From the NCBI GenBank assembly GCA_963797605.1, contig CAWCPX010000009.1, positions 186,001 to 250,000 of the forward strand: 64,000 nt of DNA, in the 5' to 3' direction. Every line of letters starts with the position of its first letter. Position 1 is the first letter of the stretch. Shown here in pieces: positions 18,176 to 26,206 of this stretch. The notes under the pieces were generated by a model. That model was given only the letters and a program-made list of their open reading frames with translations, had not been told where the DNA came from and searched no databases. The DNA comes from DASQPR01 sp963797605 (GTDB taxonomy: Bacteria; Actinomycetota; Actinomycetes; Mycobacteriales; Micromonosporaceae). The position numbers and the translations under genes were made by a program.

Positions 18176-18766
18176 ATGATGACAACCGTGGATTGGACGC
18201 CTCTCGTCGCGACGGCCGCCGGTGCCGCCATCGCGTTCTCCGGCACCGTGATCGCCGACCTGCTGCGCCGCCGGGACAGCCGTCACCGGCACTGGCATTC
18301 CCAGCGCCATCAGGCCTACCTCGAGATGATGCTGGCCCTCGGCTCGGCTCTCGAAGGTCTGCGGGGCGTCGCGGCGGCCGACACGCCGCACGCGAAGATG
18401 TACGACGGCGCGAGCAAGGCGGTGTCGAAGGCGGGTGTCTATGTGGCGCGCGAGCGGATGCTGATGACGGCGACGTGGCGGGTGGCCCAGGCGGCCGAGT
18501 CGGCGTTCGACGCGCTGATCGAGGTGCGCAACGCGGTGCGGCGCGGTGCCCGGCTGCGGACGGCCGAGTTCCACGACGCCTATCACCCGTACGCGGAGCA
18601 GATGTGGCGGTTGCGGGTCGCGATCCGTGACGACCTCGGCGCGCCGCGACTGCGGGCGATCGATCTGAACCGGGAGAACTGGTCCGGCCGGGCGACGTGC
18701 ACGATCTGCAATCCCGCCGCGGCGGTGGCCGTGGCGCCCAATGCGACCACGACCACCGTCGGATAG
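18176..18766 (+). CDS. Hypothetical protein with one N-terminal membrane helix
   Basis: This 196-residue protein has a single hydrophobic helix at residues about 9-28 (VATAAGAAIAFSGTVIADLL) followed by a basic, helical cytoplasmic-type region (LLRRRDSRHRHWHSQRHQAY). The C-terminal half is helical. No motif is recognised. Two in-frame ATGs (18176 and 18179) are possible starts. It converges with the symporter gene, whose stop is only 4 bases away. Confidence 0.65.
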   Translation: MMTTVDWTPLVATAAGAAIAFSGTVIADLLRRRDSRHRHWHSQRHQAYLEMMLALGSALEGLRGVAAADTPHAKMYDGASKAVSKAGVYVARERMLMTATWRVAQAAESAFDALIEVRNAVRRGARLRTAEFHDAYHPYAEQMWRLRVAIRDDLGAPRLRAIDLNRENWSGRATCTICNPAAAVAVAPNATTTTVG

Positions 18767-18770
18767 GCGG

Positions 18771-20417
18771 TCAGGTCACCGGCACCGGTTCCGGCATGTC
18801 GTCGGCGGGCGAGGCGGGCGACGGGATCCGCGCCGAGCCCTCCGGATCGTGCGTGTAGTCGCCGGGCTCGGTCGCGTCGACGCCGTCCGCCGCGCGCAGC
18901 GCCTTGCAGAGCAGCGTGACGATGACGGCGACCAGCGCGTTCGCGAAGACGGCGACGAAGCCGACGTAGATCGTGGCCTTCGCGTCGAGCCCGATGCTGG
19001 TCGGGTCGAACCACTTCGAGATCGCGAACGCCGAGCCGCCGAAATGTACGTGGTTCGTGGCGGGATTCGGAATCTCGTACAGCATCCACATGCCCAGGCC
19101 CATGCCGGCGATCCATCCGGCGACCAGGCCCCACCGGTGCAGCCAGCCGGTGTAAAGCGCGATGCCGACGGCGGGCAGCGTCTGCAGGATGATCACGCCG
19201 CCGATCAGTTGGAGGTCGATCGAGAACTGCGGACTGATCAGCAGGATCACGGCCACGGCGCCGATCTTCACGACGAGCGACGCGATCTTGCTAACGGTCG
19301 CCTCGTGCGCCGGTGTCGCGTCCCGCTTGATGTACTCGGTATAGATGTTGCGGGTGAAGAGGTTCGCGGCCGCGATCGACATGATCGCGGCCGGCACGAG
19401 CGCCCCGATCGCGACGGCGGCGAAGGCGACACCGGCGAACCAGTGCGGGAAGACCTGGTCGAAGAGCACCGGCACGATCGTGTTGCCGTCCGCCTTGCCG
19501 CCGCTGACGATCGGCTTCACGTGCGCGGCGATGGCCATGTAGCCGAGCAGCGCGATCAGCCCGAGCAGGAAGCTGTAGGCCGGCAGCGCGGACATGTTCC
19601 GCTTGATCACGTTGCGGGACTTGCTGGCCAGCACGCCGGTGACGCTGTGCGGGTAGAGGAACAGCGCGAGCGCGGACCCGAGCGCGAGCGTGATGTACTG
19701 CCACTGCCCGGCCGGTGCCAGCACGGTGCCGCCGACTTTTGTGGCCGCGAATTTGGCGTCGGCCGCGTTGAAGATCGAGTGCCATCCGCCGAGCTTGTGC
19801 GGGATGTAGAAGATCGCGACGAGGATGACGAGATAGATCAGGCCGTCTTTGACGAACGCGATCAGCGCGGGCGCGCGAAGACCTGATTGATACGTGTACG
19901 CGGCCAGAATCGCGAACGCGACGATCAGTGCCCACGTCGGGTTGACGTGCATCGTCTTGAGGACCGCCTCGATGCCGACGAGTTGCAGCGCGATGTAGGG
20001 CATGGTCGCCACGATGCCGGTGATCGCCACGAGCAGCGCCATCGTCGAGGAGCCCGAGCGCGCCCGGACGAAGTCGGCCGGGGTGACGAACCCGTGCTTG
20101 CGTGACACCGACCAGAGCCGCACCAGCACGACCATCACGAGCGGGTACACGATGACGGTGTACGGCACCGCGAAGAACCCGGCCGCTCCGGCACCGAACA
20201 GCAGCGCGGGCACGGCGACGAACGTGTACGCGGTGTAGAGGTCGCCGCCGATCAGGAACCAGGTGACCCAGGACCCGAACTGGCGGCCGCCGAGGCCCCA
20301 TTCGTCGAGGTGGCCCATGGTCTGCGGACGCTTCCATCGCGCCGCCACGAAGCCGATGCCGCTGACCGCCAGGAAGATCACGCCGGCGACGATGATCTCG
20401 GTGAGGTGCGCGCGCAT
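18771..20417 (-). CDS. Sodium:solute symporter family protein (MctC-like monocarboxylate permease)
   Basis: This intact 548-residue membrane protein has about thirteen helices and the SSS signatures LGGRQFGSWVTWFLIGGDLY near residue 42 and SALALFLYPHSVTGVLASKS near residue 236. It most resembles the MctC/ActP-type carriers for acetate, propionate or pyruvate. The C-terminal 50 residues are a polar Pro/Asp-rich tail. It is translationally coupled to the DUF3311 gene (TGATG at 20415-20419). DUF3311 proteins are regular small partners of this symporter group, which supports the monocarboxylate assignment. Confidence 0.88.
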   Translation of the reverse strand: MRAHLTEIIVAGVIFLAVSGIGFVAARWKRPQTMGHLDEWGLGGRQFGSWVTWFLIGGDLYTAYTFVAVPALLFGAGAAGFFAVPYTVIVYPLVMVVLVRLWSVSRKHGFVTPADFVRARSGSSTMALLVAITGIVATMPYIALQLVGIEAVLKTMHVNPTWALIVAFAILAAYTYQSGLRAPALIAFVKDGLIYLVILVAIFYIPHKLGGWHSIFNAADAKFAATKVGGTVLAPAGQWQYITLALGSALALFLYPHSVTGVLASKSRNVIKRNMSALPAYSFLLGLIALLGYMAIAAHVKPIVSGGKADGNTIVPVLFDQVFPHWFAGVAFAAVAIGALVPAAIMSIAAANLFTRNIYTEYIKRDATPAHEATVSKIASLVVKIGAVAVILLISPQFSIDLQLIGGVIILQTLPAVGIALYTGWLHRWGLVAGWIAGMGLGMWMLYEIPNPATNHVHFGGSAFAISKWFDPTSIGLDAKATIYVGFVAVFANALVAVIVTLLCKALRAADGVDATEPGDYTHDPEGSARIPSPASPADDMPEPVPVT

Positions 20418-20770
20418 CAGCGATCACTCCGATGCCTGGCCGGCTGGCGTTCCTTCGTCGCGTGGTCGTCCTTCGTCATCTGGTAGACGAGGGTGGTGGT
20501 GCCGACGCCCAGCAGGATGAACGCGAGTTGGAGCCAGTAGAACCGGGGGAAACCGAGGAAGTAGGGGTCTTTGGCGTTGTAGAGGAACGTCAACAGCGGC
20601 ACGACGACGGGTACGACCAGCAGCCAGTGCCATCCGCTGCGGGCGTCGGTCGCCGTCGCGGTCGTGGTCGGCTGGCCGGCCTCGGGCTGGCTGACGTCGG
20701 GTGTGCTGGGATCGGGTGGGCTGGGATCGGGTGGGCTGGGATCGGGTTCGGCGGTCGGTGCTTCGGACAT
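20417..20770 (-). CDS. DUF3311 small membrane partner of the symporter
   Basis: This 117-residue protein has a Pro/Ser/Asp-rich cytoplasmic N-terminus and two membrane helices, with the DUF3311 pattern VPLLTFLYNAKDPYFLGFP then FYWLQLAFILLGVGTT. The ATG at 20770 is chosen because GGGAGG lies 7 bases upstream; a longer in-frame reading to 20806 lacks this. Its N-terminal repeats come from a 15-bp minisatellite (20708-20752). The stop overlaps the symporter start by one base. Confidence 0.88.
   Translation of the reverse strand: MSEAPTAEPDPSPPDPSPPDPSTPDVSQPEAGQPTTTATATDARSGWHWLLVVPVVVPLLTFLYNAKDPYFLGFPRFYWLQLAFILLGVGTTTLVYQMTKDDHATKERQPARHRSDR
20708..20752 (-). repeat. 15-bp minisatellite in the DUF3311 gene
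   Basis: The unit gggatcgggtgggct is found at 20708-20722 and 20723-20737, with a changed third copy at 20738-20752. On the coding strand it gives repeated Ser-Pro-Pro-Asp-Pro units. Confidence 0.9.
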
Positions 20771-20876
20771 GGCCGGTCCTCCCTTACATGGCATCGACGA
20801 AGGCACATGTATCGATCAGGTTAACCGGACGTTACCGCCGAAAGAGGACCTTGCCAAGACCATCAGGCCGTCGTGC

Positions 20877-21251
20877 TCACCCGTCGGACGACGTCGCCTG
20901 CAGCACGATGCCGTTGCCGTCGGGGTCGGTGAACGTCACGAAGCGGCCCCACGGTTCGTCCTGAACGCCGTCGGTGACGAGCCCGTTGGCCGTCAGTGCC
21001 GCCACGTCGCCGTCGAGATCGTCGGTTTCGAGCACGAGCCCGGTCAGCGAGCCCGCCGGCATCGACTCGAACCACGTCACCAACGTGATCGACGTCTGGC
21101 CGCCCTTCGGTCCGACCTGAACCCACCGCTGACCGGGCCCCATCGGGTTGTCGGCGATGAGGTCGAAGCCGAGGGTGCCGACGTAGAAGTCCTTCGCGCG
21201 GTCCTGGTCGGTGACCGGCACGGACAGCAGTTTCACGTGGGAGATAGCCAT
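20877..21251 (-). CDS. VOC / glyoxalase-bleomycin resistance fold protein
   Basis: This 124-residue single-domain VOC protein begins MAISHVKLLSVPVTDQDRA, continues with DFYVGTLGFDLIADNPMGPG, and ends with FVTFTDPDGNGIVLQA, the paired beta-alpha-beta modules and final metal-site region of the fold. Its substrate is unknown. The ATG (21251) lies 7 bases after TAGCGT on the minus strand (plus positions 21259-21264), a leaderless promoter. It is divergent from helR, with the RAE between them. Confidence 0.85.
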   Translation of the reverse strand: MAISHVKLLSVPVTDQDRAKDFYVGTLGFDLIADNPMGPGQRWVQVGPKGGQTSITLVTWFESMPAGSLTGLVLETDDLDGDVAALTANGLVTDGVQDEPWGRFVTFTDPDGNGIVLQATSSDG

Positions 21252-21343
21252 GAGAGTCACGCTAGGGAGGACATATCCGCCGGTCAAGGGTCGGCGCGCC
21301 GAGATGACCGCGGTCCCTCCACTTTCACCATATATCGCCCCCC

Positions 21344-21363
21344 GGGGCTTGCGGCAAGGCCCC
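21344..21363 (+). promoter_or_regulatory. Rifamycin-associated element (RAE)
   Basis: The sequence ggggcttgcggcaaggcccc is an inverted repeat that matches the rifamycin-associated element described upstream of rifampicin-inducible resistance genes in actinomycetes. It lies 53 bases upstream of the helR start codon. Together they predict that this gene is induced by rifamycins. Confidence 0.9.
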
Positions 21364-21416
21364 GGTAGTGGCGCAGAATCGCTGGCTGAGCCCAGATACT
21401 GCGGAAACAGGAGAAC

Positions 21417-23567
21417 ATGAATCACCCGACGACCAGCGTCTTCGACCTTCCCGACAGCCTCTCCGCCAAAGCGGGCCCGACCCTGATCGCCGACGACGAA
21501 CGGCACTTCGCGGCGATCGCGGCGAGCCTGAACGAGACGATGGCCGACCTGACCGAGCGCGTCGACGCGCAACGCAAGGCTCCCGGCGGTGTCGGTCAGG
21601 CGGCGGCGGACCGGGACCAGGAGATCTATCGGCTGACCGCCCGGCTGCGTACGCTGAGCCGCTACGGATCCGACCTGTGCCTCGGCCACATGGTCAGCGC
21701 GAGCGAGGCCGAACCCGTGTACATCGGACGGCTCGCGCTCACCGACCGGGCCGGCCGGCGGCTGCTTCTGGACTGGCGTACCCCGGCCGCCGAGCCCTTC
21801 TTCGGCGCCACCCACGCCAACCCGATGGGCCTGACGAGCCGGCGCCGCTACCGCTGGACCCGTGGCCGGATCACCGATTACTGGGACGAGATGTTCGCCC
21901 CGGACGGCTGGGAGGGCCATGCCGCGCTCGACGACCAGTCCGCGTTCATCGCCAGCCTGGGCAGCCACCGCTCGGCGCGGATGCGGGACGTGCTCGGCAC
22001 CATCGCGGCCGACCAGGACGCCGTCATCCGTGCCGGTTCCCGCGGTGCCCTCGTCGTCGACGGCGGTCCCGGCACCGGCAAGACGGTCGTCGCGCTGCAC
22101 CGCACCGCGTACCTGCTCTATTCCGACCCCCGGCTCGGTCACCGGCGCGGCGGCGTCCTCGTTGTCGGTCCGCACCAGCCGTACCTGGCGTATGTTTCCG
22201 ATGTCCTTCCGAGCCTCGGCGAGGACGACGTGCAGATGTGCACCCTGCGGGACCTCGTGGCGGAGGGGGCCGAGGCGACGGTTGAGACGGACCCGCAGGT
22301 CGCGGCGCTGAAGTCGTCCGCGCGGTTGGTTGGGGCGATCGAGGCGGCCGTCCGGTTCTACGAGGAGCCGCCCACCGAGCCGATGACCGTCGCGACCGAG
22401 TGGTCCGACATCCGGTTGCGCCCCGACGACTGGGCCGAGGCGTTCGAGACACCCGATCCGGGCACGCCGCACAACGAAGCGCGGGTCGAGATCTGGGAGA
22501 AACTGCTCGAGATCCTGGTCGACCGGTACGACGGAGACGAACCCGAGGACCTGCTCCGCGCGTCGCTCGCCGGCAACCGGGATCTGCTCGCCGCGCTCAA
22601 CCGCGCCTGGCCGGTGCTCGACGCGACCGAGATCGTCGGAGACCTGTGGACGGTCCCGGCCTACCTGCGGCACTGCGCTCCGTGGCTGAGTCCCGCGGAG
22701 ACGAGAGTGCTCCGGCGCGCCGACGCGACCGCGTGGACCGTCGCCGACCTACCGTTCCTGGACGCCGCCCGAGCGCGCCTCGGGGACGCGGAGATATCCC
22801 TGCGGCGGCGCCGCCACGACGCGTCCGTGGCCGCGAAGCGCGAGCAGATGGACCGCGTGGTCGAGGAGATTCTCGCCGCCGAGGACGACAACGAGGGCGC
22901 CATGATCATGTTGAAGGGACGGGATCTGCAGGACGCGCTGGTCAAGGCGACCGCCGTCCCCGGCGCTGCCCCGGATCTGCTCGCCGGCCCGTTCGCGCAC
23001 ATCGTGGTGGACGAGGCCCAGGAGTTGACCGACGCGCAGTGGCAGATGCTGCTGCTGCGGTGCCCGTCCCGGAGTTTCACCGTCGTCGGCGACCGGGCCC
23101 AGGCTCGGCACGGGTTCACCGACTCGTGGGCCGAACGGCTGGAGCGCGCCGGCCTCGATCGGATCACGGTGGCGTCGCTGACCATCAACTACCGCACGCC
23201 CGACGAGGTCATGGCCGAAGCCGAACCGGTGATCCGTGCCGTGCTGCCGGACGCCAACGTCCCGACCTCCGTGCGTCACAGCGGCATCCCCGTCCGGCAT
23301 GCGTCGACGTCCGATCTCGGTGCGATTCTCGCTACCTGGCTGGCCACGCACGCGGAGGGGATCGCCTGCGTCATCGCGACCGGCGACCTCGACGCGGTCG
23401 AGGACACGGCCCGGGTCCGCGTACTGACCCCGGAACTCGCCAAGGGTCTCGAGTTCGACCTCGTCATGCTGATCGACCCGGAGGGGTTCGGCGACGGGAT
23501 CGAAGGCGCGGTCGACCGCTACGTCGCGATGACCCGGGCCACGCGGGAACTCGTCATCCTGACCTGA
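21417..23567 (+). CDS. helR: HelR: RNA polymerase-recycling HelD-like ATPase, rifamycin tolerance
   Basis: This intact 716-residue HelD-family motor releases stalled RNA polymerase; HelR proteins are known to displace rifamycin-bound enzyme. It has an N-terminal coiled-coil arm (residues about 20-90), Walker A GGPGTGKT near 216, the DEAQELTD Walker B near 530, GDRAQARHGF soon after, and the C-terminal VDRYVAMTRATRELVIL. The 1A domain is split by a long insertion (about 290-500), as in the family. It has no UvrD DNA-binding features. The RAE upstream is strong independent support for HelR and not a general HelD. The promoter region holds TATATCGCC just before the RAE. Confidence 0.92.
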   Translation: MNHPTTSVFDLPDSLSAKAGPTLIADDERHFAAIAASLNETMADLTERVDAQRKAPGGVGQAAADRDQEIYRLTARLRTLSRYGSDLCLGHMVSASEAEPVYIGRLALTDRAGRRLLLDWRTPAAEPFFGATHANPMGLTSRRRYRWTRGRITDYWDEMFAPDGWEGHAALDDQSAFIASLGSHRSARMRDVLGTIAADQDAVIRAGSRGALVVDGGPGTGKTVVALHRTAYLLYSDPRLGHRRGGVLVVGPHQPYLAYVSDVLPSLGEDDVQMCTLRDLVAEGAEATVETDPQVAALKSSARLVGAIEAAVRFYEEPPTEPMTVATEWSDIRLRPDDWAEAFETPDPGTPHNEARVEIWEKLLEILVDRYDGDEPEDLLRASLAGNRDLLAALNRAWPVLDATEIVGDLWTVPAYLRHCAPWLSPAETRVLRRADATAWTVADLPFLDAARARLGDAEISLRRRRHDASVAAKREQMDRVVEEILAAEDDNEGAMIMLKGRDLQDALVKATAVPGAAPDLLAGPFAHIVVDEAQELTDAQWQMLLLRCPSRSFTVVGDRAQARHGFTDSWAERLERAGLDRITVASLTINYRTPDEVMAEAEPVIRAVLPDANVPTSVRHSGIPVRHASTSDLGAILATWLATHAEGIACVIATGDLDAVEDTARVRVLTPELAKGLEFDLVMLIDPEGFGDGIEGAVDRYVAMTRATRELVILT

Positions 23568-23670
23568 TGCCGGTGACGTTTCACGGCACGAATGTCCCCA
23601 AGCACCCTCGTCATCCACAGTTCGTCGGCCGGTCAGAGCGGGATCGAGTGACGTCGGTGATGCTGGTCGG

Positions 23671-24549
23671 GTGCTCACACATCAGCCGGGGGAGGTGCCG
23701 TTTCGGGGGAGTGCCGCGGTCGCCGCGGATCTGATCACGGCGGCCCGGTTGCGGAGCACGGCATGGCGCAGGATCTTTCACGATGTGTACGTCGCCGCTG
23801 CCGTACCGGACTCGCACCTGCTGCGGATTCGCGCCGTGGCGCTCCGGTTACCGCCAGGGGCCGCCATCACCGGACGGTCCGCCGCTCACCTGTGGGGCGC
23901 CGAACTCGCCGCGCCGGCCGATCCGGTCGAGGTCCTGTCGCCCGTCGACTTCACCCGTTGGCCCGGTGTCTCGACCCGTTCCGGCACGGTCAGGGCAGAC
24001 GAGGTCACGACGTGTCTCGGTGTGCCGGTCACCGCCCCGCTCCACACCGCGTGGGAAATCGCGCGCACGCTCCCGGTCCTCGACGCGATCGGGTGGATCG
24101 ACGCGCTCGCCCGATTTCGCAAGGTGACGTCCGACCAACTGATCAGCCACGCCCACCAGCACGGGGGAGAATGGGGATCGCGCCAGGCGACGGCGACGAT
24201 GCGCCTGTGCGACCCCCGGGCCGAATCGGTGCCGGAGTCGCAGGTTCGGGTCATTCTGGCCGACGGTGGCTTGCCGGTGCCGGTGCCTCAATACACGGTC
24301 CGTGACCGGAACGGCCTGTTCGTGGCACGGGTCGACTTGGAGTGGCCGCAGTGGCGGTTCGCGGTCGAATACGACGGTCAGTGGCACGGTCAGGGCATCC
24401 AGGTGGACAAGGATCGGCGCCGATTCCGAGCGTTGAGGGCAGCCGACTGGGACGTCTACCCGATCACGAAGGACGACCTCCGCGACATTCCGAATCTGGT
24501 CGCCGGAGTACGGGCGGCCCTGACGAAGGCCGCCGCCGCCACCCGCTGA
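23671..24549 (+). CDS. DUF559 / AbiEi-like protein with an endonuclease-type C-terminal domain
   Basis: This 292-residue protein has an N-terminal winged-helix-like part (AADLITAARLRSTAWRRIFH) of the kind seen in type IV antitoxin (AbiEi) proteins. Its C-terminal DUF559 domain contains RVDLEWPQWRFAVEYDGQWH and then DKDRRRFRALRAADWDVYPI. The Asp/Glu-x-Asp plus Lys/Arg pattern resembles very-short-patch-repair and restriction endonuclease folds. Such proteins are common in multiple copies in actinomycetes and have no settled function. The start is GTG 23671; no good SD is visible. Repeat-rich DNA begins directly after its stop. Confidence 0.75.
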   Translation: MLTHQPGEVPFRGSAAVAADLITAARLRSTAWRRIFHDVYVAAAVPDSHLLRIRAVALRLPPGAAITGRSAAHLWGAELAAPADPVEVLSPVDFTRWPGVSTRSGTVRADEVTTCLGVPVTAPLHTAWEIARTLPVLDAIGWIDALARFRKVTSDQLISHAHQHGGEWGSRQATATMRLCDPRAESVPESQVRVILADGGLPVPVPQYTVRDRNGLFVARVDLEWPQWRFAVEYDGQWHGQGIQVDKDRRRFRALRAADWDVYPITKDDLRDIPNLVAGVRAALTKAAAATR

Positions 24550-24554
24550 CGTCG

Positions 24555-24653
24555 GCGTGTCGACACGCGGTCGGCCGGGTTTCCGACGTGGTTGTTGTTG
24601 TGGGGTCGCCCGGGCGGCGGTGGTGTCGGAAATCCGGAGCGCGCGGCGTGTCG
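24555..24653. repeat. Palindromic repeat element, copy 2
   Basis: This 99-bp element starts with GCGTGTCGACACGC and contains GGGTTTCCGACGTGG and GTGTCGGAAATCCGG as opposing arms, ending in GCGTGTCG. It is almost identical to copy 3. Confidence 0.85.
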
Positions 24654-24893
24654 TTGACGGCGTGTCGCGGGGTTGGCGAGAAACGGGCGCGGGCGAGCGC
24701 CTGAGGGGCGAGCGAGGGGCGAGGGCGAGCGCCTGAGGGGCGAGCGAGGGGCGACGGCGAGCGGGCGACGGGCGAGCGCCAGAGCGGGCGAGCGCCTGAG
24801 CTGGCCAGCGGGGTGGCGACCCAGCGGGTGGGCGGCGAGAAGGCGGGGTTGAGGGGAGGAACCGCCTTGGCGGCCAGCCGCCGGGTTGCGTCG

Positions 24894-24992
24894 GCGTGTC
24901 GACACGCGGTCGGCCGGGTTTCCGACGTGGTTGTTGTTGTGGGGTCGCCCGGGCGGCGGTGGTGTCGGAAATCCGGGGCGTGCGGCGTGTCG
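24894..24992. repeat. Palindromic repeat element, copy 3
   Basis: This 99-bp element is nearly identical to copy 2 over its whole length. A further half end, GGCGTGTCG, follows at about 24998. Confidence 0.85.
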
Positions 24993-25135
24993 GGGTCGGC
25001 GTGTCGTGAGCGGGCGAGCGCCGGAGTTGGCCAACGGGTGGGCGGCCGAACTGGTGGCGACTCAAACGGTGGGCGACGAGCGGTCGGGTTGAAGGTGGGA
25101 ACCGCATCGGCGGGCAGCCGCTCGGGTTGGCGTCG

Positions 25136-25234
25136 GCGTGTCGACACGCGGTCGGCCGGATTTCTGACGTGGCTGTTGTTGGGGAGCGGTCCGGGCAGCG
25201 GTGGTGTCGGAAATCCGGACCGTGCGGCGTGTCG
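25136..25234. repeat. Palindromic repeat element, copy 4
   Basis: This 99-bp element has the same ends as copies 2 and 3, with changes such as TTTCTGACG in the left arm and a different loop. Confidence 0.85.
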
Positions 25235-25293
25235 GGGCCGGCGTGTCGCGGGTTGGCGAGCGCCTCAATGGGTGACGAGGGAAGTGCGCGTGG

Positions 25294-26064
25294 CTACGAC
25301 GGAGCGCCGAAGAAGGTCAGGTCCACCGGTTGCCGGGTCGGGTCGGACGGTTCTCCGGCGCTGCGGCGGACGTGCCGGCGGGTCAGGCGTTCCACGTCGT
25401 CACACCAGGCGGCGAGTTCTTCGGGGGTCATCGTGGCGGGGTGGCTGTGCACGACCGCGGCGGCGGCCCAGGCCGGGTTCGTGGAAGCGGCGGCGATCGC
25501 GTCGGCGGCGTCGGCCAGGAGCGTCTCCTCGCGGCGCACCCGGACCTCGTCGGATCGGTTGCCTCGTCGGGCCGAGGGTCGACGGAGCGGGTGCGTGCCG
25601 GGGTGGGGTGGCACGGCCACGGAACGGCTGGCGACGTGATCGTCGCCGCGTGTGGGTTCGGAGTCGTCGTCGGACGTTCGCCACGGTTCGCCGGGGTGCC
25701 AGGCGTCGGCGTCGTCGCCGGGTGGGCGGTTCGGGTCACCGGCGCCATCGGGTGTCGGCACGCTGCCGTGTGGATCGGCGGTGCTGGTTCGGATTTCCGT
25801 ACCTATGTCACGATCTGCGGTTTTCGCACTTGATGTTAGCTGCCAAGGACGGTTGCGCCCGCTGACGGGAATCTCCGAAACAAGTCCGTTCGCCGCGAGT
25901 GTCGCGAGATGGTAGGAGCACGTCTTCGGCGTAAGGTGCAGCATGGTCGCGCATTCGGTGGCGGTCAGCGACGGGTGTTGTCGCAGCAACTCGACGATCC
26001 GCACGCGGGTCGGGTGGGCCAGGGCCCGCAGTCGCGCCGTCGCGACCACCACGTCGGAAGACAT
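25294..26064 (-). CDS. ArsR-type winged-helix protein with a long acidic/Arg-rich C-terminal region
   Basis: This 256-residue protein has an ArsR-like DNA-binding domain in the first 80 residues: LAHPTRVRIVELLRQHP, then TATECATMLHLTPKTCSYHL and LAANGLVSE. The remaining 175 residues are low in complexity in the middle (Asp, Pro, Arg, Ser) with a helical C-terminus around TPEELAAWCDDVERLTRRH. No metal-binding cysteines of classical ArsR repressors are seen in the DNA-binding domain. It is divergent from the helicase gene, 142 bp apart, and may regulate it or itself. Confidence 0.75.
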   Translation of the reverse strand: MSSDVVVATARLRALAHPTRVRIVELLRQHPSLTATECATMLHLTPKTCSYHLATLAANGLVSEIPVSGRNRPWQLTSSAKTADRDIGTEIRTSTADPHGSVPTPDGAGDPNRPPGDDADAWHPGEPWRTSDDDSEPTRGDDHVASRSVAVPPHPGTHPLRRPSARRGNRSDEVRVRREETLLADAADAIAAASTNPAWAAAAVVHSHPATMTPEELAAWCDDVERLTRRHVRRSAGEPSDPTRQPVDLTFFGAPS

Positions 26065-26206
26065 TCGCCGACACTATCGGAAGATTTCTTCCCAGCCCAA
26101 CCGCCGTCGATATGACCGACTGATCGCCGAGGCGGCACCGGCCGATCATCGCCGCGACCGCCCCGACTGGCGGTAGGCCGCTTCGGCCAGGCACGATGGT
26201 CGGACC

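Larger units (their letters stand above)
24550..25293. other. Gene-free repeat-rich stretch
   Basis: These 744 bp hold no credible gene; reading frames here are long only because of GC bias and repeats. Three near-identical 99-bp palindromic elements lie at 24555, 24894 and 25136. The segments following them also resemble each other (for example the gcgggcgagcgcc and ggcgggcagccg blocks), so a larger unit of about 240-340 bp has been duplicated. Short runs of gaggggcgagc repeat at 24695-24790. Confidence 0.7.

Noticed and set aside
20877..22673. 598-codon minus-strand frame covering the start of helR
   Set aside because: Only its last 124 codons (from 21251) are a real VOC gene; the rest mirrors helR and crosses the RAE and promoters.
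24464..25147. Overlapping minus-strand frames across the 24.5-25.2 kb repeats
   Set aside because: Their protein repeats are just the translated palindromic elements.
24555..25234. CRISPR array
   Set aside because: Only three units with unequal spacing (339 and 242 bp) and palindromic 99-bp repeats; no cas genes.
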